Notes under the pieces: model-generated
Told to the model about the DNA's origin: nothing
Seen by the model: only the letters and a program-made list of their open reading frames with translations
Databases searched by the model: none
Translations under genes and position numbers: made by a program
Assembly: GCA_021845595.1 (NCBI GenBank)
Contig: JAJZVV010000009.1
Location: 62,001-126,000 of the forward strand
Reading direction: 5' to 3'
Length of the DNA: 64,000 bases
From: Pseudomonadota bacterium
Lineage (GTDB): Bacteria; Pseudomonadota; Alphaproteobacteria; Acetobacterales; Acetobacteraceae
In this document: positions 1 through 8,045 of the stretch, piece by piece
Numbering within the stretch: position 1 is the stretch's first letter
How the letters are laid out: the number at the start of each line of letters is the position of its first letter

Positions 1-155
1 TGGCTCGCCTGCGGCAGCTGCAGCGCCAGCCCGGAATCGGGGATCATCTGCAGCGTGACGATGATGAAGAAGACCAGCAGGAACAGCATCACGTCGATCA
101 TCGGAATGATCTCGATGCGGCCGCGGCGGTGCTCGAAATAGCGGAGCTTGGACAT
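1..155 (-). CDS. exbD: ExbD/TolR-family biopolymer transport protein (partial)
   Basis: Only the N-terminal 51 residues lie in the window; the gene runs off the left edge. It begins MSKLRYFEHRRGRIEIIP, followed by a single hydrophobic segment containing the conserved aspartate (PMIDVMLFLLVFFIIVTLQ). This is the signature of ExbD/TolR, the small subunit of the proton-driven motor that energises TonB or TolA across the inner membrane. It starts one base after the exbB stop codon, so the two are co-transcribed. The upstream TonB-dependent receptor suggests ExbD rather than TolR, but the sequence alone does not decide this. Confidence 0.85.
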   Translation of the reverse strand, partial: MSKLRYFEHRRGRIEIIPMIDVMLFLLVFFIIVTLQMIPDSGLALQLPQAS

Positions 156-156
156 A

Positions 157-867
157 TCAGCGGCGCGCCTCGCGCAGCGGCCGCGCCGCCTCCTCGGTGC
201 GTGGCGCGGCGGCGGGTGCGCGGGCCCCCAGCGGCACCAGCGGCGCGCCGTCCATGCGGTTGATCAGCATCATCTTCACGGTATCGAGCTGCAGCAGGAT
301 GGTGCGGATCTGGTTGTTGAACCCGTTGTAGGACAGCAGCCCGACCATGGCGATGAAGATGCCGACCGCGGTGGTGACCAGCGCGTCCGCGACGCCGCCG
401 GTGATCGCGGTCGGCGGCGCGCCGGGCCGGGCCAGGGCGCCGAATGCGTGGAACATGCCGAGGATGGTGCCGAACAGGCCGAGCAGCGGCGACAGCGTGA
501 CGATGGTGTCGAGCACCCACAGCCGCCGGTCGAGCGTCGGCGCCGTCAGCATGATCGCCTCGTCGAGCCGGTTGGCGAGCGCCTCGCCATGCGCCTGGCC
601 ATGATGGCGCGCCGCGGCGTCGATGATCGCCGCTTCCGGCAGCCGCCCGGCGGCGCGGCGCAGCAGTTCGATTTCGCCCGGATGCAGCTCCGCCAGCCGC
701 GCGAGGCCACGAACCACGCGCGCGCCACCGACGATGCTGCGGCGAAGGAACCAGAACCGGTCCAGCATCACCGCCAGCGCCAGCAGCATCAGGGCGGCGA
801 GAGCGTAGATCACGCCATCCGAATAGGCGGCGAGGTGGAGGAGATAGTCTGTGTCCATCGTTTGCAT
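157..867 (-). CDS. exbB: ExbB/TolQ/MotA-family proton channel protein
   Basis: This is a 236-residue inner-membrane protein of the MotA/TolQ/ExbB family. A first hydrophobic segment follows the start (LAAYSDGVIYALAALMLLAL). The family's conserved channel region is in the C-terminal half: a glycine-rich helix (LLGLFGTILGMFHAF), then GGVADALVTTAVGIFIAMVG. It forms the proton channel with ExbD to power TonB-dependent uptake. The ATG at 867 was chosen because GGA lies about five bases upstream. A GTG at 888 and an ATG at 858 are alternatives. No tonB gene is visible next to the pair. Confidence 0.88.
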   Translation of the reverse strand: MQTMDTDYLLHLAAYSDGVIYALAALMLLALAVMLDRFWFLRRSIVGGARVVRGLARLAELHPGEIELLRRAAGRLPEAAIIDAAARHHGQAHGEALANRLDEAIMLTAPTLDRRLWVLDTIVTLSPLLGLFGTILGMFHAFGALARPGAPPTAITGGVADALVTTAVGIFIAMVGLLSYNGFNNQIRTILLQLDTVKMMLINRMDGAPLVPLGARAPAAAPRTEEAARPLREARR

Positions 868-1269
868 CTTTTCCGTCGTAACCGTCACCGGGCGGGCCGG
901 GGCCGGCCCCGCGAGCGGGGAAAATCAGTTCCGTGCGCCGAGCCGAACCCTTCCGCGCAATCGCACACAGCCTCAGGTGCGGGCACGGACGACCGCACCC
1001 ACACCAATGTCATGGATCGGGCGACCAAGCGGGCCCCTTCCCCCGAACACGTCACGCCACACACGCCACGTCCGATCGGATCACTCCATCGGATCAGCCC
1101 ATGCTCTGAAACCAGTCAAATCGAAAGCAACGCTGCTCCGATCTGCCCGGGCCGAAACGGCTCGATCAGATCGGAGGTTGCTCTAGACGACCCCGCCCGG
1201 CCCGTGTGCGACAGTTCCGTGACGTTACGCACACGCGGCCGGCCGAGATGCACTCAGACGCTGTTGGCC
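868..1269. promoter_or_regulatory. Intergenic region between the receptor gene and exbB
   Basis: This 402-base stretch lacks a convincing gene. It holds an inverted repeat, CGTGTGCG at 1203-1210 and CGCACACG at 1228-1235, separated by 17 bases. It lies just downstream of the receptor gene (minus strand) and could be a weak terminator or processing stem, although no T-run follows. The remainder presumably carries the exbB promoter; I could not assign -35 or -10 boxes. Long open frames across it are compositional. Confidence 0.4.
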
Positions 1270-3687
1270 TCAGAAGCTGATGCCGATCGAGCCATAGGCG
1301 GTGAACGGCGCTCCGGGGTAGGCGAGAGCGTAGCCACCGTTCGCCGTGTTGAAGTAGCCGCCGCTCGAAATATATTCGTAGGTGTTATATTTGCCGCCAC
1401 CCATGTTGAGGAGCGCCAGGTTGAGATCGACCGTCCTGGTCTTGCCCAGGACCTGGAGCGGGACCTTGGTGTCGAGCGACATGTTGATGGTGCCGTAGCC
1501 CGGCATCGTCTGCTTCGAGGGGGCGCCGGTCAGGTTGTTGAAGATCGACTGGGAGCCCGTGTAGCTATACCACAGCGTCGGCGTCACCACCGCCTTGTCG
1601 TAGACGTTGAAGGCGTAGTCCGCGCCGATGTTGAGCGTCACATTCGGCACATACGGCACCGGCAGCTTGTTGTAGTTGAACCCGCCGGTGGCGCCAGGGA
1701 CGTTCTGGGTATTGTAGCTCTGATAGTAGGAGTCGATGTAGGCGGCATCCAGGAAGGTATGGATGTTGTAGATCGGCTTGTCTTCGAAATACAGATTCAT
1801 ACCCTGGTAGATCGAGGTGCCCTTGGCCGTGATGAAGTTGCCGGCATTGCCGACCCCGACATTGATCTCCTGGTCGGCGAGGCGGGTGTGGAAGTAGTTG
1901 ATCTGCATCAGGAAGTTGTTGAGGAAATACTGCGGCTTGTTGTCCACATGCGCCTTGAAGCCGATCTGCGCTTCCTGTGACAGGACGAGGCCGTAATAGG
2001 TGGGATCGACCTTCTGGAACAATCCGCCGCCGCCGCCGACGTTCGGCGCGCCGTAGGCTTCGTCGTAGCTGCCATAGACCGAGAACCACGGGGTGATTTC
2101 GTAGTTGACGTCGAGCGAGGGCTCGATCCCGGTGCGGTTCTGCTGGTTCGCGTAGATGCCCGCCCTGAGCCCCTGGTTGCCGCCGGGATTATACTGGAAC
2201 GCGAGAGGGAATGCCTGCTGCGCCCCCATCGTGTACTGGGCGTTGAAATCGACGAACCGGATGCCCGGCGTGATGTGCAGGCCCTGGATCGGGTGGAAAT
2301 CATCCTGCAGGAAAAGCGCAAGATCGTTATAGACAAAGTAGTCGCTGCGGTAGTTCGCGTTCGGCGCCGCCTGGCTGCCCATGATGTTGGTGGTGCCGAG
2401 CGGCAGGAACGGGTTCCAGAAAGAGTTCTGCGTATTGTATTTGCTGTAGATGTAATAGCCGCCGACATCGACATTGTTCATCGGCAGCTTGAACGTTAGA
2501 TCGACCTTGTCACCGAAGGTCTGGCTAGACGGGTTATTGTATTCGTAGATCCCGCCAGTGTTCTGCAGCGCGGGAACATAATTGTAGAACTTGTCGTGCA
2601 GACGCTCGCCGTCGCGGTACCAGAGCACATTGTGCAGGTCCACATAGTCATCGAGCTGGAGGTTCTGCTTGGCGTAAACGAGCCAGGTCTGGTCGACGTC
2701 GAACTTGTTCCACGTGTCGAAGGGAAGCGAGCTGTAGTAGCCGCTGGTCTGCTGGCTGTAGAGCGGCCCGATCGCGCCGCCGGCGGCGTTCTGCCCGCCG
2801 AGCCCGATCCCCGCCTGCGGCGAGGTGGGGATCACGTTCGGGCGGTATTCCGCGGCGCGGCCGAAATAGCCGCCGAAACTGACATCGCCGGTGGAGAAGC
2901 TCTTGATGACCTTGCCGTAGAGCGAATAGTCCGTGCCCGGATTGTTGAACCCGTCGACCGAGGTGCGGAAGCTGTCGCCCTGCCCGGCGCCCCCGGCGAG
3001 CACCGCGGACCAGCCGTTATAGGTGCCGGACCGCAGGTCGAAATAGATGTTCTGGGTGTTGAACGAGCCGGCGCTGGCGAACACGTCCCCGCCCATCGTC
3101 TTGGTCGGCTGCACGGGGACGAAGTTGATCGTGCCGCCGAGCGAATCGTACCAGCGGTCTTTGGCCTCGCCGGGGCCGTAGGTGACCTCGGTCTGGAACA
3201 TCTGCATCTGCGGCAGCTGCGCCGTGTTGGCGAGGCCGGTGGCGACGTTGTTGAGCGGGATGCCGTCCATTTCCAGCATCAGGGTGTTGTTGCCGGTATA
3301 GCCGCCGAACCCGCCCCAGCCCTGATAGAGACCGTCCAGCCCGATCGTCGCCTTGGACATGCCGGTGTTGCCGTAGCTGTTCACCACCGCGCCGGGGGTG
3401 AACTGCAGCACCTGGGCGACACCCGCCATCGGGCCGACGAGCTGCTGATAGCTCTGGTCGAGCACGCGCGTCGTCTGGCCGGATTCGAAAATCTGCTGCT
3501 GCGTCGAGGGCGCCGAGGCGCCGGGCACGAGATTGCCGTTGCCACCCGGGACGCCATTGCCGGTCGCGCTCACGGTGCCGGCATTCACCGCCGCGTCCTG
3601 CGCCAGCGCGCGGCCGATAGGCGTGAACGCCGTTCCCGCGAGCAGCGTCAGCAACAGCACGCGGGGCAGCCGTACAGACTGTGTCAT
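1270..3687 (-). CDS. TonB-dependent outer-membrane receptor
   Basis: This is an 805-residue outer-membrane protein. It has a signal peptide (hydrophobic LLLTLLAGTAFTP, likely cleavage after ALAQ near residue 30), a plug domain at roughly residues 60-185 (including LMLEMDGIPLNN and YDSLGGTINFVP) and a long aromatic-rich beta-barrel. It ends in phenylalanine (GISF), as expected for barrel insertion. Such receptors import siderophores, cobalamin, nickel or carbohydrates using ExbB-ExbD-TonB energy; the ligand cannot be read from the sequence. Strong purine-rich ribosome-binding bases (GGAGGAGG) precede the ATG. Codon composition is visibly less GC-rich than its neighbours. The exbB-exbD genes follow on the same strand. 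Confidence 0.9.
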   Translation of the reverse strand: MTQSVRLPRVLLLTLLAGTAFTPIGRALAQDAAVNAGTVSATGNGVPGGNGNLVPGASAPSTQQQIFESGQTTRVLDQSYQQLVGPMAGVAQVLQFTPGAVVNSYGNTGMSKATIGLDGLYQGWGGFGGYTGNNTLMLEMDGIPLNNVATGLANTAQLPQMQMFQTEVTYGPGEAKDRWYDSLGGTINFVPVQPTKTMGGDVFASAGSFNTQNIYFDLRSGTYNGWSAVLAGGAGQGDSFRTSVDGFNNPGTDYSLYGKVIKSFSTGDVSFGGYFGRAAEYRPNVIPTSPQAGIGLGGQNAAGGAIGPLYSQQTSGYYSSLPFDTWNKFDVDQTWLVYAKQNLQLDDYVDLHNVLWYRDGERLHDKFYNYVPALQNTGGIYEYNNPSSQTFGDKVDLTFKLPMNNVDVGGYYIYSKYNTQNSFWNPFLPLGTTNIMGSQAAPNANYRSDYFVYNDLALFLQDDFHPIQGLHITPGIRFVDFNAQYTMGAQQAFPLAFQYNPGGNQGLRAGIYANQQNRTGIEPSLDVNYEITPWFSVYGSYDEAYGAPNVGGGGGLFQKVDPTYYGLVLSQEAQIGFKAHVDNKPQYFLNNFLMQINYFHTRLADQEINVGVGNAGNFITAKGTSIYQGMNLYFEDKPIYNIHTFLDAAYIDSYYQSYNTQNVPGATGGFNYNKLPVPYVPNVTLNIGADYAFNVYDKAVVTPTLWYSYTGSQSIFNNLTGAPSKQTMPGYGTINMSLDTKVPLQVLGKTRTVDLNLALLNMGGGKYNTYEYISSGGYFNTANGGYALAYPGAPFTAYGSIGISF

Positions 3688-3898
3688 AGGCTTTGTCCTC
3701 CTCCGTTGGCGCGTCTAATGCCGCCTTCGGAGCAGGCTCTCAATGGTTGTACTAGTAACAGTCGCTTAAAATGAAATTTAGTAATACGCTTGACTTGGTT
3801 ATGTAAGGAATATGACTTGGAACTGACATAAATCAGTCAGAAATACCGTCGCGCCGCGCCGCCGAGGGTGATGGTGACGATCCGGCGAACGCTCGCCC
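3688..3898. promoter_or_regulatory. AT-rich upstream region of the TonB receptor gene
   Basis: This is a conspicuously AT-rich stretch in a GC-rich genome, between the receptor start and the stop of the diguanylate cyclase gene. It contains two exact direct repeats, TGACTTGG at 3791-3798 and 3813-3820, 22 bases apart (about two helical turns). It also contains the inverted repeat ACTGA-CATAAA-TCAGT at 3822-3837. The position fits a regulated promoter for the receptor, for example a substrate-responsive operator. Exact promoter boxes were not assigned. Confidence 0.5.
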
Positions 3899-6373
3899 TC
3901 AGCCGGAGACGGACGCCAGTTCCTCGATCGCCTCGTGATCGCGATCGAGGCTGAGGATCACCGGGCCGGGGCGGCCGATCAGATAGCCTTGCAGCTCGTC
4001 GCACCCGGCGGCGCGCAGCGCCGCCGCCTGCGCCTCCGTCTCCACCCCTTCGGCCGTCACCGGCAGGCCCAGGCCGCGCCCGAGCCCCAGCACCGCGTTC
4101 ACGATCGTGCGCGCCTGGCTGCTGACCTCCAGCTCGCGGACGAAGCGCTGGTCCAGCTTGATCTTGTCGAACGGGAAGGATTGCAGCGAGGCGAGAGAGG
4201 AATAGCCGGTGCCGAAATCGTCCATCACCACGCGCACGCCCAGCGCCTTGATCTGGCGCAGACAGTCGAGCGCCTTCTCGGTCGTGTCCAGCAGCAGGCT
4301 TTCGGTCACTTCGAGTTCGAGCCGCTCGGGCGCCAGGCCGGTCTCGGCCAGCACGTCCTGCACCAGGGCGGCGAGGTTTCCGTGGCGGACCTGGATCGGC
4401 GAGACATTGACGCCGATGCGCAGCTTCCGCTCCCAGCGGGCGGCCTCGCGGCAGGCGGCGCGCAGCACCCAGGCGCCGATCGGCACGATGGCGCCGGTGG
4501 CCTCCGCCAGCGGGATGAAGGTCGTCGGCGAGATCGCGCCGAGCTCGGGGTGGCACCAGCGTATGAGCGCCTCGAACCCGACGATGGCCCCGCCCTCCGC
4601 CGAGACCTGCGGCTGGAAGGCGAGCGACAGCTGCTCGCGCGCCAGCGCCAGGCGCAGCTCCTGTTCGAGCAGGCGGCGTCGGTGCTGCTCGGCGTCCATT
4701 TCCGCGCGATAGAAGGCGTAGCCGTTGCGGCCCTCCTGCTTGACCCGATAAAGCGCGTTGTCGGCGTGCTCCAGCAACACGTCGGCGTCCAGCCCGTCAT
4801 CGGGGAACAGCGCGATGCCGATGGAGGCGGAGACCGAGGCGCTGACGTCCGCGCCGAGCGTGAACGGCTCCTCCAGCGCGGCAATGATGCGCCCGGCGAG
4901 GGACTGCGCCTCGGCGGCATCGGCCACGTCCACCTGCACGATGACGAACTCGTCGCCGCCGAGCCGGGCGACGGTGTCGGTCTCGCGCACGTTCTCCTGC
5001 AGCCGCGCCGCCACCAGACGCAGCAGCGCGTCGCCGGCGGCGTGGCCGTGCAGATCGTTCACGGCCTTGAAGCCGTCGAGGTCGAGGCATTGCACCGCCA
5101 TCAGCGCGCCGCGCCGGCGCGCGCTGGCGAGAACGCCGTTCATCCGCTCGCCGAGCATGGAGCGGTTGGCCAGCCCGGTGAGCGCGTCGCTGTAGGCGAG
5201 CTGGCGAATGTGCTCGGCGGTCAGCACGCGCTCGGTGACGTCCTGGCAGACGCCGCGCAGCGCGACCACCTGGCCCCTCGCATCGCGCTCGGGCCGCGCC
5301 TCGATCCAGAACCAGCGTGCGGCGCCGTCCCCCGCGCGGCGGAACTCGCGCGATTCGGCCCGGCGGGCATCGCGCACCCGCTCCAGCATCGCCCGCAGCG
5401 CCTCGCGGTCGTCGGCGTGCACCAGTTCGGCGAGCCCCTCGACGGTCGGGACGAAGCTGGCCGGATCGCGGCCGGCCATGGCGTACATCGCGTCCGACCA
5501 TTCGAACAGGCACGCGCCCACCGGCCACCGCCAGCTGCCGAGGCGCGCGATGCCGTGCGCCTCGAGCAGTTCGTCGCGCAGCCGCTGCACCTCGGCCATG
5601 GCGGAGTGGTAGCTTTCGATAGCGCGGGCGAGCTGGCCGATCTCGTCGGCACGCCGGGTCCACGGCACCGTCACCGCCGGCTCGCCCCGGCTGAGGCGAA
5701 GCGTCGCCGCGGTCAGATCCGTGATCGGCCCGGCCATCGAGCGCCGCAGCCCGATGGCGCCGAGCAGCACCACGAGCATCACCGCAGTGCCGCCGAAGAT
5801 GGAGATGTGGAGCGCGCGATGGACGAGGCTCCGCTGGCGGATGATGCGGTCATCGTAGCGGTCCGCCGCGGAGCGGCGGATCTCGGCCAGGGCGTCGTCG
5901 GCATCCTCGGCGAGCTGGAGCGGTGCCCCCGCCGCACGCGCCGCGTCGGCAGCCGCGGCCAGCCGGTCCAGCGGCGGCTTCTCCTCGGCCCGATCCGGCA
6001 GCGCCGCGCGCAGCGCCTCCACCGCGCTCTGCCGGCGGCGGGTCGCGGCGTCGAGCCGGGCCCCATCGTCCGCGCTGCCGCCTTGGCGGGCGCGTGCCGC
6101 CGCGACCTGCTCTGCCAGCACCGTGCGCTCGAGCTGGTCGAGCCGGCTGTCCAGGCGCGCGGATTGCTCCGTCCTGTCCGTGCTGTCCTGCGCCTGCAGC
6201 AGGTCCGAGATGCTGCTGTAGGCGACGAAGGCGACGGTGGCGAACAGCACCGCGTAGGTGATGGCGAGGCGGCGATTGACCGACAGCGCGCCCAGGATCC
6301 GGGGCAGACCTGATAGGCGCGCACCGGAAAGGCCCGGACCGGCGGGGTTGGTGCGTGCGAACCTGAACGGCAT
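3899..6373 (-). CDS. Membrane-bound GGDEF-EAL protein with HAMP and PAS domains (cyclic di-GMP turnover)
   Basis: This 824-residue protein has an N-terminal membrane segment (about residues 35-55), a periplasmic helical sensor region to about 190, a second membrane segment, then HAMP, PAS/PAC (about 270-390), GGDEF and EAL domains. The cyclase motif is intact (RLGGDEF), with an inhibitory RxxD site (RETD) five residues before it. The phosphodiesterase signature is also intact: EALIRW, NVSPIQ, TESLL, DDFGTGYSSL, KLDQRF, GVETEAQ and LQGY. Both activities are therefore possible, which is not always so in such fusions. It probably converts an envelope signal into altered cyclic di-GMP. It is monocistronic between two intergenic regions. 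Confidence 0.92.
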   Translation of the reverse strand: MPFRFARTNPAGPGLSGARLSGLPRILGALSVNRRLAITYAVLFATVAFVAYSSISDLLQAQDSTDRTEQSARLDSRLDQLERTVLAEQVAAARARQGGSADDGARLDAATRRRQSAVEALRAALPDRAEEKPPLDRLAAAADAARAAGAPLQLAEDADDALAEIRRSAADRYDDRIIRQRSLVHRALHISIFGGTAVMLVVLLGAIGLRRSMAGPITDLTAATLRLSRGEPAVTVPWTRRADEIGQLARAIESYHSAMAEVQRLRDELLEAHGIARLGSWRWPVGACLFEWSDAMYAMAGRDPASFVPTVEGLAELVHADDREALRAMLERVRDARRAESREFRRAGDGAARWFWIEARPERDARGQVVALRGVCQDVTERVLTAEHIRQLAYSDALTGLANRSMLGERMNGVLASARRRGALMAVQCLDLDGFKAVNDLHGHAAGDALLRLVAARLQENVRETDTVARLGGDEFVIVQVDVADAAEAQSLAGRIIAALEEPFTLGADVSASVSASIGIALFPDDGLDADVLLEHADNALYRVKQEGRNGYAFYRAEMDAEQHRRRLLEQELRLALAREQLSLAFQPQVSAEGGAIVGFEALIRWCHPELGAISPTTFIPLAEATGAIVPIGAWVLRAACREAARWERKLRIGVNVSPIQVRHGNLAALVQDVLAETGLAPERLELEVTESLLLDTTEKALDCLRQIKALGVRVVMDDFGTGYSSLASLQSFPFDKIKLDQRFVRELEVSSQARTIVNAVLGLGRGLGLPVTAEGVETEAQAAALRAAGCDELQGYLIGRPGPVILSLDRDHEAIEELASVSG

Positions 6374-6545
6374 CGGGGTCCCCCGGCGGCGCGGTGATCA
6401 TCGGCGATCCGGGCAAACTTAATGCTGGAAACTGAAAGATTCGTGCATGCAGTGGCGGGTCGACACGACGCCGGCGGGCGGCGGCTTGCCGGCACGCCAG
6501 GCCGATGGTACCCACCCGTGACCAACAGACACGGTGGACGCGGCG

Positions 6546-7400
6546 ATGACGGCCGGCTCCGACTTGTCCGGCTTCGACCTCGGCGCCTATCGCCGGCGCC
6601 TCGGCTACCACGGCCCGCTCGCGCCCGATCTCGGCACGCTGCGCACGATCCTGGCCGCGCAGGCGGCGGCGATCCCGTTCGAGAATCTCGACCCGCTGCT
6701 CGGCCGCCCGGTGTCGCTGGCACTGCCGGCGCTGGCGGCGAAGCTCCTCGGCAGCCGGCGCGGCGGCTATTGTTTCGAGCAGAACACCCTGCTCGCCGCC
6801 GCGCTGCAGGCGATCGGGTTCCGTGTCACCCGGCTGGCGGGGCGGGTGCGCTGGATGCGCCCCGCCGAGCAGCCGGAGGGGCCGCGGACGCACACGCTGC
6901 TGCGCGTCGATCTCGACGGCGACGTCTACATCGCCGATGCCGGGTTCGGCGGCCACATGCTCGCCGCCCCGGTGCGGCTGGCGCCGGGGCTGGAACAGGC
7001 GCTGCCGGCGAGCCGCGTGCGCGTGCTGCTCGCGGCGGACGGGTTCCTGCTCCAGGCGGCGCTGCCCGCGGGCTGGACGGACCTCTACCGTTTCACGCTC
7101 GAACCGCAGTCGGAGCAGGACTACGCCGCCGCCAACTGGTTCACCGCCACCCATCCGGAAGTGCTGTTCACCACCAGCCTGCTCGCCGAGCGCCTGACGC
7201 CGCATAGCCGCGACACGCTGTTCAACCGCGCCCTGACAAGCCGCTTCGCCGACGGCAGCGTGCGCCAGCGCACGCTCACCGATGCCGCCGACCTCGGCGC
7301 GGTGCTGGACGAGCTGTTCGCCATCACCCCGCCCGCCGACCCGGCGGTGATCTGGGCGCGGCTGGGGGGATCCCACCCGGCTCCGCCGGCACCCGGGTAG
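6546..7400 (+). CDS. nat: Arylamine N-acetyltransferase
   Basis: This 284-residue protein of the NAT family transfers acetyl groups from acetyl-CoA to arylamines or hydrazines by a ping-pong mechanism. The catalytic triad is visible: Cys in RRGGYCFEQN, His in RTHTLLRV and Asp in YIADAGFGG. The length matches the family (about 275-285). The ATG at 6546 was chosen because GGTGGA lies eight bases upstream. A GTG at 6534 would add four residues. It stands alone, followed 56 bases later by an HdeD-like gene on the same strand. Confidence 0.92.
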   Translation: MTAGSDLSGFDLGAYRRRLGYHGPLAPDLGTLRTILAAQAAAIPFENLDPLLGRPVSLALPALAAKLLGSRRGGYCFEQNTLLAAALQAIGFRVTRLAGRVRWMRPAEQPEGPRTHTLLRVDLDGDVYIADAGFGGHMLAAPVRLAPGLEQALPASRVRVLLAADGFLLQAALPAGWTDLYRFTLEPQSEQDYAAANWFTATHPEVLFTTSLLAERLTPHSRDTLFNRALTSRFADGSVRQRTLTDAADLGAVLDELFAITPPADPAVIWARLGGSHPAPPAPG

Positions 7401-7456
7401 CCGCCGGCGGAATCGTTGCTATGCTCCGCCGGCACCAGGGCAGAGGCGCGCGCGCG

Positions 7457-8041
7457 ATGACACCTCCGATCACTCCGGACCGGATCGAGACCGTTCTGGT
7501 GCGCGCGATGCACCGGCACTGGCGCCTGTTCCTCGTCGAGGGCCTGGTGCTGCTCGTGCTCGGTGCCGGCGCGATCATCGTGCCGCCGCTCGCCGGCGTC
7601 GTCGCCACCGTCGTCCTCGGCTGGATCCTGCTCCTCGCCGGCATCGTCGGCACCGTCGCCACGCTGCGCACCAGCGGCGCGCCGGGGTTCGGCTGGTCGC
7701 TGCTCTCCGGCCTGCTGGCCATCGCCGCCGGCGCGCTGCTGCTGGGGAGCCCGCTCCAGGGCCTGATCTCGCTCACCTACGTGCTGATCGCCTTCTTCGT
7801 CGTCGACGGCGTGGCGATGATCTTCCTCGCACTCGCCCATCGCCGCGAACTCTCCGGCCGGTGGGAGTGGATGATGCTGAACGGGGCGATGGACCTGGTG
7901 CTGGCGGCGATCATCGTCGCCGGCTGGCCCGGCACCGCGGCCTGGGCGCTGGGGCTGCTGCTCGGCATCGACATGCTGTTCGGCGGCGCCTCGCTGATCG
8001 TCATGGCGCTGGAGGCGCGCCAGTCCAGCCTTCAGCCATAG
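7457..8041 (+). CDS. HdeD-family (DUF308) integral membrane protein
   Basis: This 194-residue protein consists almost entirely of six hydrophobic helices in three hairpins, beginning about residue 25 (LFLVEGLVLLVLGAGAIIVPP). This is the pattern of the HdeD/DUF308 acid-resistance membrane family. The molecular function of the family is poorly defined. The ATG at 7457 is preceded by AGAGG. Twelve extra in-frame codons upstream are possible but lack a better site. It converges with recG, whose stop lies five bases away. Confidence 0.8.
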   Translation: MTPPITPDRIETVLVRAMHRHWRLFLVEGLVLLVLGAGAIIVPPLAGVVATVVLGWILLLAGIVGTVATLRTSGAPGFGWSLLSGLLAIAAGALLLGSPLQGLISLTYVLIAFFVVDGVAMIFLALAHRRELSGRWEWMMLNGAMDLVLAAIIVAGWPGTAAWALGLLLGIDMLFGGASLIVMALEARQSSLQP

Positions 8042-8045
8042 GCCT

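Noticed and set aside
3935-6313. Plus-strand frame of 792 codons across the GGDEF-EAL gene
   Set aside because: Antisense shadow; the minus strand contains intact GGDEF and EAL motifs.
6422-7207. Plus-strand frame of 261 codons overlapping the N-acetyltransferase
   Set aside because: It is a different frame of the same gene; the accepted frame contains the Cys-His-Asp triad.
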